A stretch of 64,000 bases of DNA, from assembly GCA_023898765.1 (NCBI GenBank), contig CP060238.1, forward strand, positions 1,488,001 through 1,552,000, given 5' to 3'. Position numbers and translations under genes: made by a program. The notes beneath the pieces are model-generated. The model was not told the DNA's origin. It searched no databases and saw only the letters and a list, made by a program, of their open reading frames with translations. The stretch's first letter is position 1, and each line of letters starts with the position of its first letter. Positions 31,439 to 40,624 of the stretch are shown one piece after another. Origin of the DNA: Rhodospirillales bacterium. GTDB taxonomy: Bacteria > Pseudomonadota > Alphaproteobacteria > Micavibrionales > Micavibrionaceae.

Positions 31439-31562
31439 TGTCATCCCGACCGGAGGGCGTCAGCCCGAAGTGGAGGGATCTTCGTCGTTTGATAGTTCCA
31501 AGATCCCTCGACTACGCTCGCGCTATAACTAATCTATTACGCTCGCGCTATAACTAATCTAT
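31439..31562. repeat. Partial TGTCATCCCGA palindromic repeat with a 25-base tandem duplication
   Basis: TGTCATCCC at 31439 starts a member of the same family as 22143-22246, with GGAGGGATCTT and AAGATCCCTC arms. Where the closing half should complete, there is instead a perfect tandem duplication of 25 bases (31513-31537 and 31538-31562, starting TACGCTCGCGCTATAACTAA). The expected GGGATGACA end is missing. Confidence 0.75.
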
Positions 31563-31671
31563 CCGATTGATATTAGGGCAAAAATCACCCGCCGGAAAAA
31601 TTTCTTGAAAAAAAAATAGAATTATGTAAAAATCTGTACATTGCTAACTTTTTGCGAAAGGAAATGAGTTA

Positions 31672-32586
31672 TTGGGTAATCAAAACAAAAAATCAGACTT
31701 GTGGAAACGACTCAGAAGAACAGTTGCAATCAGCGTTCTTGCCGCGTTGGGGCCCTTCGGCGCTGCCATAGCGGCAGACAAAGAAATAGCACAGGAAGAC
31801 AGAATGGCAAAAATGAAAGGGCAGCTTTCCGATCTATCCGGGCAGGTTGCTGACCTTAAGAAGAATATCGCCAACTTTGTGAAAGTAGCAGGAAGCCCAT
31901 ACAGCTCCGCTCCTGCACCTTCCGAAGCAACCGACTACGTTTACGTTCTTCCTGCTTCTAACCTCTCTGATCCACGGATGGGAGAAATTTCTTCTAAACG
32001 GGCCGTTGAAATTCTGGCCAAAAATCCTGAGGCACTTGTTTTTTCGAAAACATTTTATGGATCCGGTAACAGAATTAAAGCTGAAATGGCCTTAGAACCA
32101 GAGATAACCCGTCCCGATTTATTGACTAAAATTGCAAGACCGGACGCTATCGTAGAAGAGCTCACAAAACTGGATGAGATTGCCGAAAAAGAAGGCGTTG
32201 ATCTGGACCATGGACAAGGCATGAGAGCTTTCCTTGGAAGTAGAAAATGCTATGCACTCTCACTCAAAAGTTCTGGTAATCGTTGGAAAGTTGATCAAGC
32301 TTCCATGCAATGCAACGCCGCAATGGAGGGACTAAAAACAGGTAAATATTATATTACATCGGATTTTGGGCAGGCATCAGGTGTTGAAAGTGATGTCTTC
32401 TATGCCATGAATGAGGCTGAAGTACGTGCAGCCAGCCACGAAATGGAAGGAAGAGGGAGAGGAAAAATACCGGAATCCGAAGCCCGTTCTGCTTTCCAAC
32501 AAGCCCTTGAAGGTAACGGATTTAATCCGGGACAAAAATATTCAGGAGCTGTTGTCTCCTATCTGTTCAAAGGACCGGGGCGGTAA
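31672..32586 (+). CDS. Hypothetical exported protein with coiled coil
   Basis: A 304-residue protein starting at TTG, with AAAGGA nine bases upstream. Residues 1-35 form a convincing signal peptide: basic LWKRLRR, a hydrophobic stretch VAISVLAALGPFGAAIA and an AIA-A cleavage site. A coiled coil follows (about 42-70: MKGQLSDLSGQVADLKK). The remainder is of no recognised family and contains two cysteines (SRKCYAL and MQCNAAM) that could form a disulfide. It is AT-richer than ntrX and trkA, and lies between them where many relatives have no gene. Likely periplasmic or secreted. Confidence 0.65.
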   Translation: MGNQNKKSDLWKRLRRTVAISVLAALGPFGAAIAADKEIAQEDRMAKMKGQLSDLSGQVADLKKNIANFVKVAGSPYSSAPAPSEATDYVYVLPASNLSDPRMGEISSKRAVEILAKNPEALVFSKTFYGSGNRIKAEMALEPEITRPDLLTKIARPDAIVEELTKLDEIAEKEGVDLDHGQGMRAFLGSRKCYALSLKSSGNRWKVDQASMQCNAAMEGLKTGKYYITSDFGQASGVESDVFYAMNEAEVRAASHEMEGRGRGKIPESEARSAFQQALEGNGFNPGQKYSGAVVSYLFKGPGR

Positions 32587-32716
32587 ACTCCCACAGAAAG
32601 AGATGAATTGCCTCTGACGCTGGCCGACCGAATACGCATCGTTTTTTGAACCACCGCCCATTGCCTTTTTTACCGGAGAAGTGCAGAATTCGCCTTCTAA
32701 AGGGGGGTATCCTTAA

Positions 32717-34096
32717 ATGCGCGTTATTATCTGTGGAGCCGGTCAGGTTGGGTACAATATCGCGGCCTATTTGAGCCGTGAAAACAACGACATCACCATT
32801 ATTGATAACGATCCGGACATGATCGCCAGAGTGAATGAGGAACTGGATGTGAATGCCATTCAGGGACACGCCTCCATTCCCGATGTGCTCGCCGCCGCAG
32901 GGGCCGGGGAGGCCGACATGATCGCCGCCGTGACGCATTCGGACGAAGTGAACATGATCGCCTGTCAGGTCGCGCACTCCCTTTTCAATGTGCCCAGAAA
33001 AATTGCGCGTATTCGGGATCGCCGTTATATGGCCCCGGTCTGGGCGAACCTCTTTAGCCGCGCCCACATGCCGATTGACGTTATCATTTCGCCGGAACTG
33101 GAAGTTGCGAAAGCTATTACAAAACGTTTGTCCGTTCCCGGCACGACCAATGTGATTTCTCTGGCGGAAGGCGCTCTCCATTTCTGCAGCGTTGTTTGTG
33201 AAACAGACTGCCCGGTTATCAATACGCCCTTGCGGCAACTTGCCATGCTTTTTCCTGATATCAATGTCGGGATTTTGGCGATTTATCGAAACGGAAAATT
33301 ACGCATTCCGGAAAAAGAAGAGCAAATGATGATCGGGGACGAAGTTTATTTCGTCGCCGATACGAACCATATTGAAAGGATTTTGTCCGCCTTTGGTCAT
33401 GAAGAAAAAGAGGCCCGCTCCGTTGTGATTCTGGGCGGGGGCAATATCGGCGTTTGCCTGGCGCAGGAACTGAAAGAGAAACATAAAGGAATTAATATTA
33501 AAATTATCGAAAAAAACCCCCGGCGCGCGATCATGCTGAGTGAAACTTTTACGGATTTTATTATCCTGAACGGGGACGGGCTGAATAAAACGATCCTTGA
33601 AGAAGCGAACATGCAGGCCACCGAGACTCTTGTGGCTGTCACCGAAGATGACGAAACCAATATTCTGGCTTCCATTCTGGCGCGACAATACGGGTGCGAC
33701 CGAACGATCACGCTCCTGAACAAGTCGAACTACAATGCCATTCTGGGACCTTTGGCTCTGGGCACAACCGTTTCGCCGCGCGCGATTACGTCCTCGACGA
33801 TCATGCAATATGTCCGGCGGGGGCGGATCAGGGAAATTCACACGCTCCTCGACGGAGAGGCCGAAGTTATCGAAGTCGAAATTTCTGACAACACCGCTAT
33901 TGTCAACACGCCGCTGAAAGATATTCATTTTCCAAAAGGAATCTTGATCGGCGCTATCCTGCGTAAAGGGGGCGAAGTCATTATACCCAGCGGTGAAACC
34001 GTTATGAAACCGCAAGATCATGTCGTTCTTTTTGTTCTTGCAGGCGCGTCTGCCGCCGTTGAAAAAATATTTTCCGTCCAGGTGGATTTATTTTGA
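32717..34096 (+). CDS. trkA: Trk system potassium uptake protein TrkA
   Basis: Cytoplasmic NAD-binding regulator of the TrkH-type potassium channel. The 459-residue protein is a tandem of two RCK units. Each opens with a Rossmann motif: RVIICGAGQVGYNIAAYL at residue 2 and VVILGGGNIGVCLAQEL near 235. Each is followed by an RCK-C domain, with IPSGETVMKPQDHVVLF at the end. The ATG follows an AGGGGGG ribosome binding site. The TrkH partner is not in this window. Placement after ntrYX and before hfq is the classic alphaproteobacterial order. Confidence 0.95.
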   Translation: MRVIICGAGQVGYNIAAYLSRENNDITIIDNDPDMIARVNEELDVNAIQGHASIPDVLAAAGAGEADMIAAVTHSDEVNMIACQVAHSLFNVPRKIARIRDRRYMAPVWANLFSRAHMPIDVIISPELEVAKAITKRLSVPGTTNVISLAEGALHFCSVVCETDCPVINTPLRQLAMLFPDINVGILAIYRNGKLRIPEKEEQMMIGDEVYFVADTNHIERILSAFGHEEKEARSVVILGGGNIGVCLAQELKEKHKGINIKIIEKNPRRAIMLSETFTDFIILNGDGLNKTILEEANMQATETLVAVTEDDETNILASILARQYGCDRTITLLNKSNYNAILGPLALGTTVSPRAITSSTIMQYVRRGRIREIHTLLDGEAEVIEVEISDNTAIVNTPLKDIHFPKGILIGAILRKGGEVIIPSGETVMKPQDHVVLFVLAGASAAVEKIFSVQVDLF

Positions 34097-34097
34097 T

Positions 34098-34985
34098 ATG
34101 CCTAGAATTTCTTACGTAAACGGTCAGTATGTTCCCTATAACGATGCCTGTGTCCATATAGAGGACCGGGGCTATCAGTTCGCAGACGGCATCTACGAGG
34201 TTATCGGCTGCATTCATGGAAAATTGGCAGACGAAACGGGCCATCTGGACCGGATGGAACGTTCCTTGTCTGAAATGCAAATGGACATGCCTGTGCCCCG
34301 GCGGATTTTACAGTTTATTCTGCGCGAGGTGCTCCGCCGGAACAAGTTGAAGAATGCCAACCTTTATATTCAGGTCACAAGGGGACGGGCGCGGCGGGAT
34401 TTTAAATTCCCGGCCCCTGAAACGCCGCAATCCCTTGTTGTCATCGCCAATCCCTTCAAGTTTGACGACAGCCCGACAATCCAAAGCGGGGTCAGGGTCA
34501 TAACGCTGCCGGATATCCGCTGGAAAAGGCGGGACATCAAAACCATCGCGCTGCTTCCGCAATGTCTGGCCAAGCAAAAAGCCATTGATTCAGGAGTCTA
34601 CGATGCGTGGATGGTGGATCCCGACGGGTTCGTGACGGAATGTTCCGCCAGCAATGCCTGGATTGTCACCAAAGACCGGAAGCTTGTCACGCGCAGCGTT
34701 TCGAACGATATTTTGCGCGGGGTGACGCGGACGGCCATTCAACACCTGTGCCGGGAGATGAACCTGACAATCGAGGAACGCGCCTTTACGCCCGAAGAAG
34801 CCTATGACGCGATCGAGGCTTTCGCGAGCAGCGCCACCGCCCTGATTACGCCCGTCATCGAAATCGATGGTCATAAAATCGGCGATGGAAAGCCGGGCGA
34901 TGTCACCAGAAATATTTACGCGGAATACAGGGCCTATGCGGACGGTTTAAAGGGCGAACAGGTTCACTGGGAGCCGGGATTTTGA
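34098..34985 (+). CDS. dat: D-amino acid aminotransferase
   Basis: Class IV PLP-dependent transaminase of 295 residues, making D-alanine/D-glutamate type amino acids. It has the N-terminal IEDRGYQFADGIYEV, the internal YIQVTRGRARR, the PLP lysine in IKTIALLPQ, and VTECSASNAWIV and LRGVTRTAI near the cofactor. It begins 1 base after the trkA stop; an in-frame extension to 34020 lies inside trkA and is rejected. Branched-chain aminotransferase or aminodeoxychorismate lyase are alternatives in the same fold, but the sequence pattern and ntrX-trkA-dat-hfq context favour D-amino acid transaminase. Confidence 0.88.
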   Translation: MPRISYVNGQYVPYNDACVHIEDRGYQFADGIYEVIGCIHGKLADETGHLDRMERSLSEMQMDMPVPRRILQFILREVLRRNKLKNANLYIQVTRGRARRDFKFPAPETPQSLVVIANPFKFDDSPTIQSGVRVITLPDIRWKRRDIKTIALLPQCLAKQKAIDSGVYDAWMVDPDGFVTECSASNAWIVTKDRKLVTRSVSNDILRGVTRTAIQHLCREMNLTIEERAFTPEEAYDAIEAFASSATALITPVIEIDGHKIGDGKPGDVTRNIYAEYRAYADGLKGEQVHWEPGF

Positions 34986-35641
34986 AGGCCGTTTTTTTTG
35001 ACTGGGACGGCACGCTTGTAGATACGTGCGGCATGGTTCTGGATGCCCATAACCACGTTCGGAAAATCCATAACCTGCCTTTGTGGGAGGCGGAGGATAT
35101 TTTCGGGCGGGTCAGCCGCTCCGCACGGGAAACCTATCCGAAAATTTACGGCGACCGGGCCGCAGAAGCGCAAAAACAGCTCTACGAATTTGTCGATAAA
35201 CATCATCTGGAGTATCTGGAGGTTCTGGACGGGGCGTCTGCGATCCTTGGCTCTTTGGCTGAAAAAAACATTCCCGTCGGCGTGGTAAGCAACAAACGCC
35301 ACGAGGTTCTTTTGAAAGAAATCACGCAGCTCGGCTGGGATAGATATATCAAGGCCGCCGTCGGGGCAGGGGAGGCGGAAGAAGACAAGCCTTCGGCCCA
35401 ACCCTTCCGTCTGGCCATGCGCCGCGTCGATGAGGCTCTCACCCCCCGGGATATTTTATATGTCGGGGATACGGAAACGGATATGCTTTGCGCCCGGAAT
35501 ACCGGTGTGGAATGCGTCTATATCCACCACGGCAATCCCCGCGCCGTTCTTTTAGAGACATATGCCCCTTCTTTTTCCTGCGCGAATCTTTCCGAGTTGC
35601 AGGATTATTTATCCGCAAGCCTTGAAAAGAAGGCTTGCTGA
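34982..35641 (+). CDS. HAD-family hydrolase, phosphoglycolate-phosphatase-like
   Basis: A 219-residue HAD superfamily phosphatase. Motif I is FFDWDGTLVDT at the N-terminus (nucleophile aspartate), motif II is VVSNKRHEV, the lysine is in EEDKPSAQPF and motif IV is LYVGDTETDMLCARN. A helical cap lies between motifs I and II. The start is TTG, overlapping the dat stop by four bases (TTGA), which suggests translational coupling. The substrate cannot be told from sequence. Confidence 0.85.
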   Translation: MKAVFFDWDGTLVDTCGMVLDAHNHVRKIHNLPLWEAEDIFGRVSRSARETYPKIYGDRAAEAQKQLYEFVDKHHLEYLEVLDGASAILGSLAEKNIPVGVVSNKRHEVLLKEITQLGWDRYIKAAVGAGEAEEDKPSAQPFRLAMRRVDEALTPRDILYVGDTETDMLCARNTGVECVYIHHGNPRAVLLETYAPSFSCANLSELQDYLSASLEKKAC

Positions 35642-35708
35642 GGGCTTCCAACTTCGCTAAGACGAACGTCAAGAACCCAAAAAGCAATGATAATTAAGGA
35701 AAATAAAA

Positions 35709-35960
35709 ATGACAGAGAAGGTTCAAAATGTTCAGGACGTTTTTCTCAATAAAATCAGAAAAGAAAAACTGAGCGTCACCGTCTTTTTGATAAACGGTGT
35801 CAAACTGCAGGGCGTTGTCACATGGTTCGACAATTTCAGCCTCCTGTTGCGCCGGGAGTCGCATGTGCAGCTTGTCTATAAGCACGCTATTTCAACTATC
35901 ATGCCCGGCGGTCCGCTCAGTTTGCACGACGAGTCCGAAGAAAGCGCGTCCGGGGAATAA
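35709..35960 (+). CDS. hfq: RNA chaperone Hfq
   Basis: Hexameric RNA-binding protein that pairs small RNAs with messages. The 83-residue protein has the Sm1 motif in VFLINGVKLQGVVTWFDNFSLLLRR and the Sm2 motif in LVYKHAISTIMP, both well conserved. The C-terminal tail is short, as in most alphaproteobacteria. AAGGAAA precedes the ATG. hflX follows after 12 bases, as in most proteobacteria. Confidence 0.97.
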   Translation: MTEKVQNVQDVFLNKIRKEKLSVTVFLINGVKLQGVVTWFDNFSLLLRRESHVQLVYKHAISTIMPGGPLSLHDESEESASGE

Positions 35961-35972
35961 GGCGGCAAGTAG

Positions 35973-37277
35973 GTGAGCCAGACCTGCCTTATCGTCCATC
36001 CTGTTTTTTCCCGTCATCCGGAGGAAAAAGGACGACGCGATCTCCCCGATATTCTGGAAGAAATCGAAGGGCTCGCGCGCGCCATTCACCTTGATGTGCT
36101 GGAGAGCAGGCCCCTCAAAACGGGACGCATCCATCCGGGACGTTTTTTCGGGAAGGGACATACCGAATCCCTTGCCGCTCTGACGCGTGAAAAAGAGCCG
36201 GATGTGGTCATCGTCAACCACCCGCTTTCGCCGGTACAGCAGCGCAATCTGGAGAAAGAATGGAACACCAAGATTATCGACCGCACAGGGCTCATTCTGG
36301 AGATTTTCGGGGAGCGGGCGCAAACGAAAGAAGGGCGCATTCAGGTCGAACTGGCCGCGCTGGATTACCAGCGCTCGCGCCTTGTGCGCTCGTGGACGCA
36401 CCTTGAGCGGCAACGCGGCGGCGCGGGATTCATGGGCGGTCCTGGGGAGCGGCAGATCGAGCTGGACCGCCGCCTCATTACGGAACGCATCACGCAGCTC
36501 AAAAAGGAGCTGGAAAGCGTCCGTAAAACGCGGGATCTGGGCCGGAAAAACCGGGAGCGCGTCCCGTTTCCCGTGGTCGCTCTCGTCGGCTATACCAATG
36601 CCGGTAAATCGACCCTGTTTAACCGCCTGACCGGCGCCAGCGTTTTCGCCAAGGACCTTCTTTTTGCAACCCTTGACCCCACCATGCGCCGGATCACCCT
36701 TCCGTCGGGACGGGAGGTTATTCTCGCCGATACGGTGGGATTTATTTCCGATTTGCCGACGCATCTGGTGGCTTCTTTTCGCGCCACACTGGAACAGGTT
36801 TTGTATGCGGATGTCATTCTTCATGTGCGGGATATCTCGCGCCACGACCACGAAGCGCAAAAACGCGATGTAATAGCCGTCCTCAGCGATATGGGCATTG
36901 ATTACGAAAGCGATGAGCGTATCTTCGAAGCCATGAACAAGATGGATCTTTGTGAGCCCGAAAGCCGCACGGACATTGAACGTCAATGCCGCACGAATGA
37001 AAAATATATTTGCATCTCCGCGCTGACAGGGCAGGGGGAAAGCGAATTGCTGTCAAAACTGGACCGTTTCCTGGCGCGCCACCGCCAGACCCGCCGTTTT
37101 TTACTGCGGCCTGAAGACGGGCAGGCGCTTTCGTGGCTGTACGAGCATGGCGAAATTCTGGAGCGTAAAAACACGGAAGAAAAAACGGATATTCTGGTTC
37201 ATCTCGAACAAAAGGATTCTACGCGCTTCGAGAGCCGTTTCGGATACAAGCCGGAGGAAACATCTCATGCAAGTTGA
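35973..37277 (+). CDS. hflX: GTPase HflX
   Basis: Ribosome-associated GTPase that splits stalled or heat-damaged ribosomes. The 434-residue protein has the N-terminal HflX domain (GRFFGKGHTESL and VNHPLSPVQQRNLEKEW, then QVELAALDYQRSRL), a helical linker with the glycine-rich GGAGFMGGPGERQIE, and the GTPase domain with G1 VGYTNAGKST, G3 LADTVGFISDLP and G4 NKMD. Translation is taken from the GTG at 35973. It overlaps the next gene by 11 bases. Confidence 0.95.
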   Translation: MSQTCLIVHPVFSRHPEEKGRRDLPDILEEIEGLARAIHLDVLESRPLKTGRIHPGRFFGKGHTESLAALTREKEPDVVIVNHPLSPVQQRNLEKEWNTKIIDRTGLILEIFGERAQTKEGRIQVELAALDYQRSRLVRSWTHLERQRGGAGFMGGPGERQIELDRRLITERITQLKKELESVRKTRDLGRKNRERVPFPVVALVGYTNAGKSTLFNRLTGASVFAKDLLFATLDPTMRRITLPSGREVILADTVGFISDLPTHLVASFRATLEQVLYADVILHVRDISRHDHEAQKRDVIAVLSDMGIDYESDERIFEAMNKMDLCEPESRTDIERQCRTNEKYICISALTGQGESELLSKLDRFLARHRQTRRFLLRPEDGQALSWLYEHGEILERKNTEEKTDILVHLEQKDSTRFESRFGYKPEETSHAS

Positions 37278-38085
37278 TATGGACCGGATCGCCGGATACA
37301 TGCGCGAGGTTGCTAATGCGCGCATCCGCCCGCGTTTCGAGAGTCTTGAGGCGCATGAAATCAGCACGAAATCCGGCCCTTCGGACCTTGTCACGATTGC
37401 GGACATAGAGGCCGAAAAAGACCTCACCCGCATTTTGAAAGACGCGCTGCCCGGCTCCCACGTGATAGGGGAGGAAGCTGTGTCAGAAGGCACAGCCCAT
37501 ATTTCCGCCCTCCGGGAGGAACAGGACTTCGTCTGGGTTGTCGATCCCGTGGACGGCACCAATAATTTCGCCGCCGGAAAACCCGTCTTCGGGACCATCG
37601 TTGCGCTGGTTTACCGGGGGCAAACGGTCGCGGGCTGGATTTACGACATTCCCGGAGATCGCATGGGCGTGGCTGAGTGCGGGGCGGGGGCGGCAATAGG
37701 GGGCGCGCCTTGCGCCCCTGACCGGAAACCGGGAGCCCCGCTTGCCGAAATCAAAGGCTTTGTCAGCACCAAATTCGTCTCAAAGGACCTGCGGGCAAAG
37801 GTGGAAGAAAAGCTGGCTTTGTTCAAACAAACCGGCGCTCTTTTTTGCTGCGCGCACGAATATCTGGCGCTGGCCGGCGGAAAACGGCAATTCTCCTTTT
37901 ATTCCCGCATAAAGCCCTGGGACCATCTGGCAGGGGTTTTACTCTTTGGGGAGGCCGGCGGCTACAGCCGCAAATGGGACAAGAGTCCTTATCTGCCGGG
38001 GGATGAAGAAGGGGGACTTATCAATGCCGCAAATGAAGGTCTTTGGACCGAAATAGAACAGATATTTCTTGATATAAGACGTTAA
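37267..38085 (+). CDS. Inositol monophosphatase family protein
   Basis: A 272-residue metal-dependent sugar phosphatase of the inositol monophosphatase superfamily. Landmarks are SDLVTIADIEAEKDL, the metal-binding EE pair in VIGEEAVSE, VWVVDPVDGTNNFAAG with the family signature, and the C-terminal IKPWDHLAGVLLFGEAGG. Possible substrates include inositol phosphate, PAP, histidinol phosphate or fructose bisphosphate; none can be chosen safely. The ATG at 37267 lies inside the end of hflX, indicating coupling. Confidence 0.88.
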   Translation: MQVDMDRIAGYMREVANARIRPRFESLEAHEISTKSGPSDLVTIADIEAEKDLTRILKDALPGSHVIGEEAVSEGTAHISALREEQDFVWVVDPVDGTNNFAAGKPVFGTIVALVYRGQTVAGWIYDIPGDRMGVAECGAGAAIGGAPCAPDRKPGAPLAEIKGFVSTKFVSKDLRAKVEEKLALFKQTGALFCCAHEYLALAGGKRQFSFYSRIKPWDHLAGVLLFGEAGGYSRKWDKSPYLPGDEEGGLINAANEGLWTEIEQIFLDIRR

Positions 38086-38127
38086 AAAATAAAACAATAG
38101 ATTGATATAAAATAAAAATTTTTGTTT

Positions 38128-38931
38128 TTATTTCTGCCTTTTCCAATAGGTCAGCCAGGTGTCAAGCGGGAGGGTTTCAAGGTCGGTATGCCCGTCTTTT
38201 TTGAGATCGGATTCCATGCCGCGAAAGCGCTTTTCAAACTTCACATTGGCCTTGCGCAGGGCTTCTTCGCTTTTAAGGCCGTTCATGCGGCCGTAATTGA
38301 CCAGACAAAAGAGCAGATCGCCGAATTCCTCTTCCTGCGCGGCTTTATCGCCGCTTTCCAGCTCGGCCCTGAACTCCGCGATCTCTTCTTCCAGCTTTTC
38401 AAACGCGTGATGCGTATCCGGCCATACATAGCCCGCCTTTGCAGCGGCTTTTTGGAGTTTCTGCGCCTTGAGCAGGGCAGGGAGCCCTTGCGTCACGCCG
38501 TCCAGAGCGCTTTCCCGCCCCTCTTTTTCCGCGTCTTTGCGGCCCTCCCATATCCTGTTCACATCGTCGGGGCTGCGGGCCTGCTCCTCCCCGAAAACAT
38601 GCGGGTGACGGCCGATCATTTTGTCCAGAATGCCTTCGACGACATCGTTAAAATCAAAATGCCCGTTTTCGGACGCCATCTGGGCGTGGTAAACGCTTTG
38701 CAGCAGCAAATCGCCCAGTTCTTCCTTTAAATCCTCCATATCGCCGCGATCTACGGCGTCGGCGACCTCATAGGCTTCCTCGATGGTATAAGGCACGATG
38801 GTTTTAAAATCCTGCGCCAGATCCCACGGACATCCGCCTTCAGGATCGCGCAGGCGCGCCATCACCCATAGCAGCCTGTCGATCGGGTGCTTAAATTCGG
38901 GAAGGGGGTTACGGGGCTTCTGTTGTGACAT
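38128..38931 (-). CDS. mazG: Nucleoside triphosphate pyrophosphohydrolase MazG
   Basis: All-alpha NTP pyrophosphatase that clears aberrant nucleotides. The 267-residue protein contains two MazG domains. The first holds EEAYEVADAVDRGDMEDLKEE followed by LGDLLLQSVYHAQ, split here, the EExxE...ExxD metal motif; the second has EEIAEFRAELESG with EEEFGDLLFCLVNYGR. The NGHFDFNDVVEGI segment and the C-terminal KFEKRFRGME are conserved too. It faces the inositol-monophosphatase-like gene convergently across a very AT-rich 42-base gap. Confidence 0.95.
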   Translation of the reverse strand: MSQQKPRNPLPEFKHPIDRLLWVMARLRDPEGGCPWDLAQDFKTIVPYTIEEAYEVADAVDRGDMEDLKEELGDLLLQSVYHAQMASENGHFDFNDVVEGILDKMIGRHPHVFGEEQARSPDDVNRIWEGRKDAEKEGRESALDGVTQGLPALLKAQKLQKAAAKAGYVWPDTHHAFEKLEEEIAEFRAELESGDKAAQEEEFGDLLFCLVNYGRMNGLKSEEALRKANVKFEKRFRGMESDLKKDGHTDLETLPLDTWLTYWKRQK

Positions 38932-39038
38932 TGTTAAAATATGAGCCTGTTCGTTAAAACGTGAACCTTTTAATGTGATAATGGATATTATGGAAATTAA
39001 TAGATATTCCTCAAATGGATATTCTTTAGAAGTACCTC

Positions 39039-39818
39039 TTATTTTATTTCCAGTTTCAGTCCATCATAGGCTGGCGCATAGCCGTCCGGCAATTCCGTCT
39101 TCAGCGTCGCATAATCCATCGTCGGCGGCATCGCCGTTAAATAAACCTGCCGGGCCTTGATCCGTTCATTCAGGGAAAATATTTTTTCCAGGCTGGCGTG
39201 AACCGGATTGGACCGACTGTGATAGCCTGCGGAATCGGCGATCCAGATATCAATCCCGTCCAGAATATCAAGCGCAGCGTCATCCAGATCAAACATATCC
39301 GTGCAATATCCGATATTGCCGAAACGGTAGCCCGTAGCCCGACAAGCGCCGTGATTCATATCAAAAGCGGTAAAAGAAATATCGCCGACGGTCGTCCGGC
39401 GCCCGTATTCAAGGACATTCGGCACCAGAACCTGCGGATAAAAGCCGTCTTCGCTGGTTTCGAACATATAATTAAAGCGCGGCATGATATCGTCCAGCGT
39501 ATCCCGGCTGGCAAAGACGTCAAACTGCCGCTTGAACCGCCGTTGCAATGTCCGCAATTCGTCAATGCCGTTGGTATGGTCGCCATGCGCATGGGTATAT
39601 AAAACGGCGTCCAGATGGGTAAAACCACTTTGGGTGTATTGCGCCCGCAGGTCCGGCCCCGTGTCGATAATCAAAGACGTCTTGTCCGAGCAGACGCCCG
39701 CACAGCAACGCGTCCGGCGGTTTCTCGGCTCTTCAGGATTGCAGGCCCCCCAATAATTGCCGATGGCGGGAACGCCCGCAGAACTGCCGCAACCGAGTAT
39801 AATGAATTCGGCGCTCAT
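39039..39818 (-). CDS. MBL-fold metallo-hydrolase, PhnP/lipoate-protein-like
   Basis: A 259-residue metallo-beta-lactamase-fold hydrolase. The metal motif HxHxDH is LYTHAHGDHTNGIDEL, preceded by the strand LIIDTGPDLRAQ and the N-terminal LGCGSSAGVPAIG, which is typical of PhnP-like phosphodiesterases. A later DMNHGACRATGYRFGNIGYCTDM segment supplies further ligands. Its substrate is unknown. It overlaps tatD by four bases and ends the metG-tatD operon, the standard alphaproteobacterial arrangement. Confidence 0.88.
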   Translation of the reverse strand: MSAEFIILGCGSSAGVPAIGNYWGACNPEEPRNRRTRCCAGVCSDKTSLIIDTGPDLRAQYTQSGFTHLDAVLYTHAHGDHTNGIDELRTLQRRFKRQFDVFASRDTLDDIMPRFNYMFETSEDGFYPQVLVPNVLEYGRRTTVGDISFTAFDMNHGACRATGYRFGNIGYCTDMFDLDDAALDILDGIDIWIADSAGYHSRSNPVHASLEKIFSLNERIKARQVYLTAMPPTMDYATLKTELPDGYAPAYDGLKLEIK

Positions 39819-40615
39819 GCTGTTTTTGCCTTGTTAAAAAGGTTAAAAAAGTTGTTTTTTGAATATGTTGCAAGCTTTTCTTGAGAAATTCCATGAAGTT
39901 CTGCCAGCTTTTGACCCGTATGAACCACCAAAGCCGGTTCATTGGCACGTCCGCGATGAGGCTCCGGTGCAAGAAAAGGCGCGTCGGTTTCCACCAGAAT
40001 CCGCTCCAGCGGCGTGTTTTTGGCAATTTCCTGCAATTCCTGCGCTTTCTTAAAGGTCACAATGCCGGAAAAAGAGAGATAAAACCCCTCTTCCAGCGCT
40101 TCTTCCGCCAGCCAGGGACCGGAAGAAAAACAGTGCATCACCCCGCGCAGACCCGCTTTTTGTCCCCCCTCTTCCCGGATAATCCGCATGGTGTCTTCTT
40201 CCGCGTCGCGGGAATGGACGATCAGGGGTAAAGCGGTCTTAAGGCAGGCGCGGATATGTTTGCGAAAGCTCTCCTGCTGCAGGTCCCGCGGAGAGTTGTC
40301 ATAGTAATAATCCAGCCCCGTCTCCCCTATTCCGACGATATTCGGGTCTGAATTCGCTATTTCAGCGAGTTTTTCAAGGGTAATGGCTTGTTCTTCCGGT
40401 TTTCCGGCTTCATGCGGATGGGTGCCGACACTGCACCAGACATTTTCATGCGTTCGCGCCACCTCCAGCACATCCCGGAAATCGCCTGTAATCTCGCAGG
40501 AAATGGCCAGCATGCCCTCGACCCCGGCCTCTTTGGCGCGCGCGATAATCGCATCGGCGCTGTCGCCTTCTTCGGTTCGTTCATGCGTGGGATGAAAATG
40601 GCTGTCGATCCACAT
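39815..40615 (-). CDS. tatD: TatD family metal-dependent hydrolase
   Basis: A TIM-barrel deoxyribonuclease/hydrolase of 266 residues. Metal ligands appear in WIDSHFHPTHE, in the GIGETGLDYYYD glutamate, in LPLIVHSRDAEEDT and RGVMHCFSSG, and in LVETDAPFLAPEPHRGRAN. It lies 9 bases after metG and overlaps the MBL gene, so is in the same operon. The family has 3'-exonuclease activity in some members. Confidence 0.93.
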   Translation of the reverse strand: MWIDSHFHPTHERTEEGDSADAIIARAKEAGVEGMLAISCEITGDFRDVLEVARTHENVWCSVGTHPHEAGKPEEQAITLEKLAEIANSDPNIVGIGETGLDYYYDNSPRDLQQESFRKHIRACLKTALPLIVHSRDAEEDTMRIIREEGGQKAGLRGVMHCFSSGPWLAEEALEEGFYLSFSGIVTFKKAQELQEIAKNTPLERILVETDAPFLAPEPHRGRANEPALVVHTGQKLAELHGISQEKLATYSKNNFFNLFNKAKTA

Positions 40616-40624
40616 AAGAGAATC

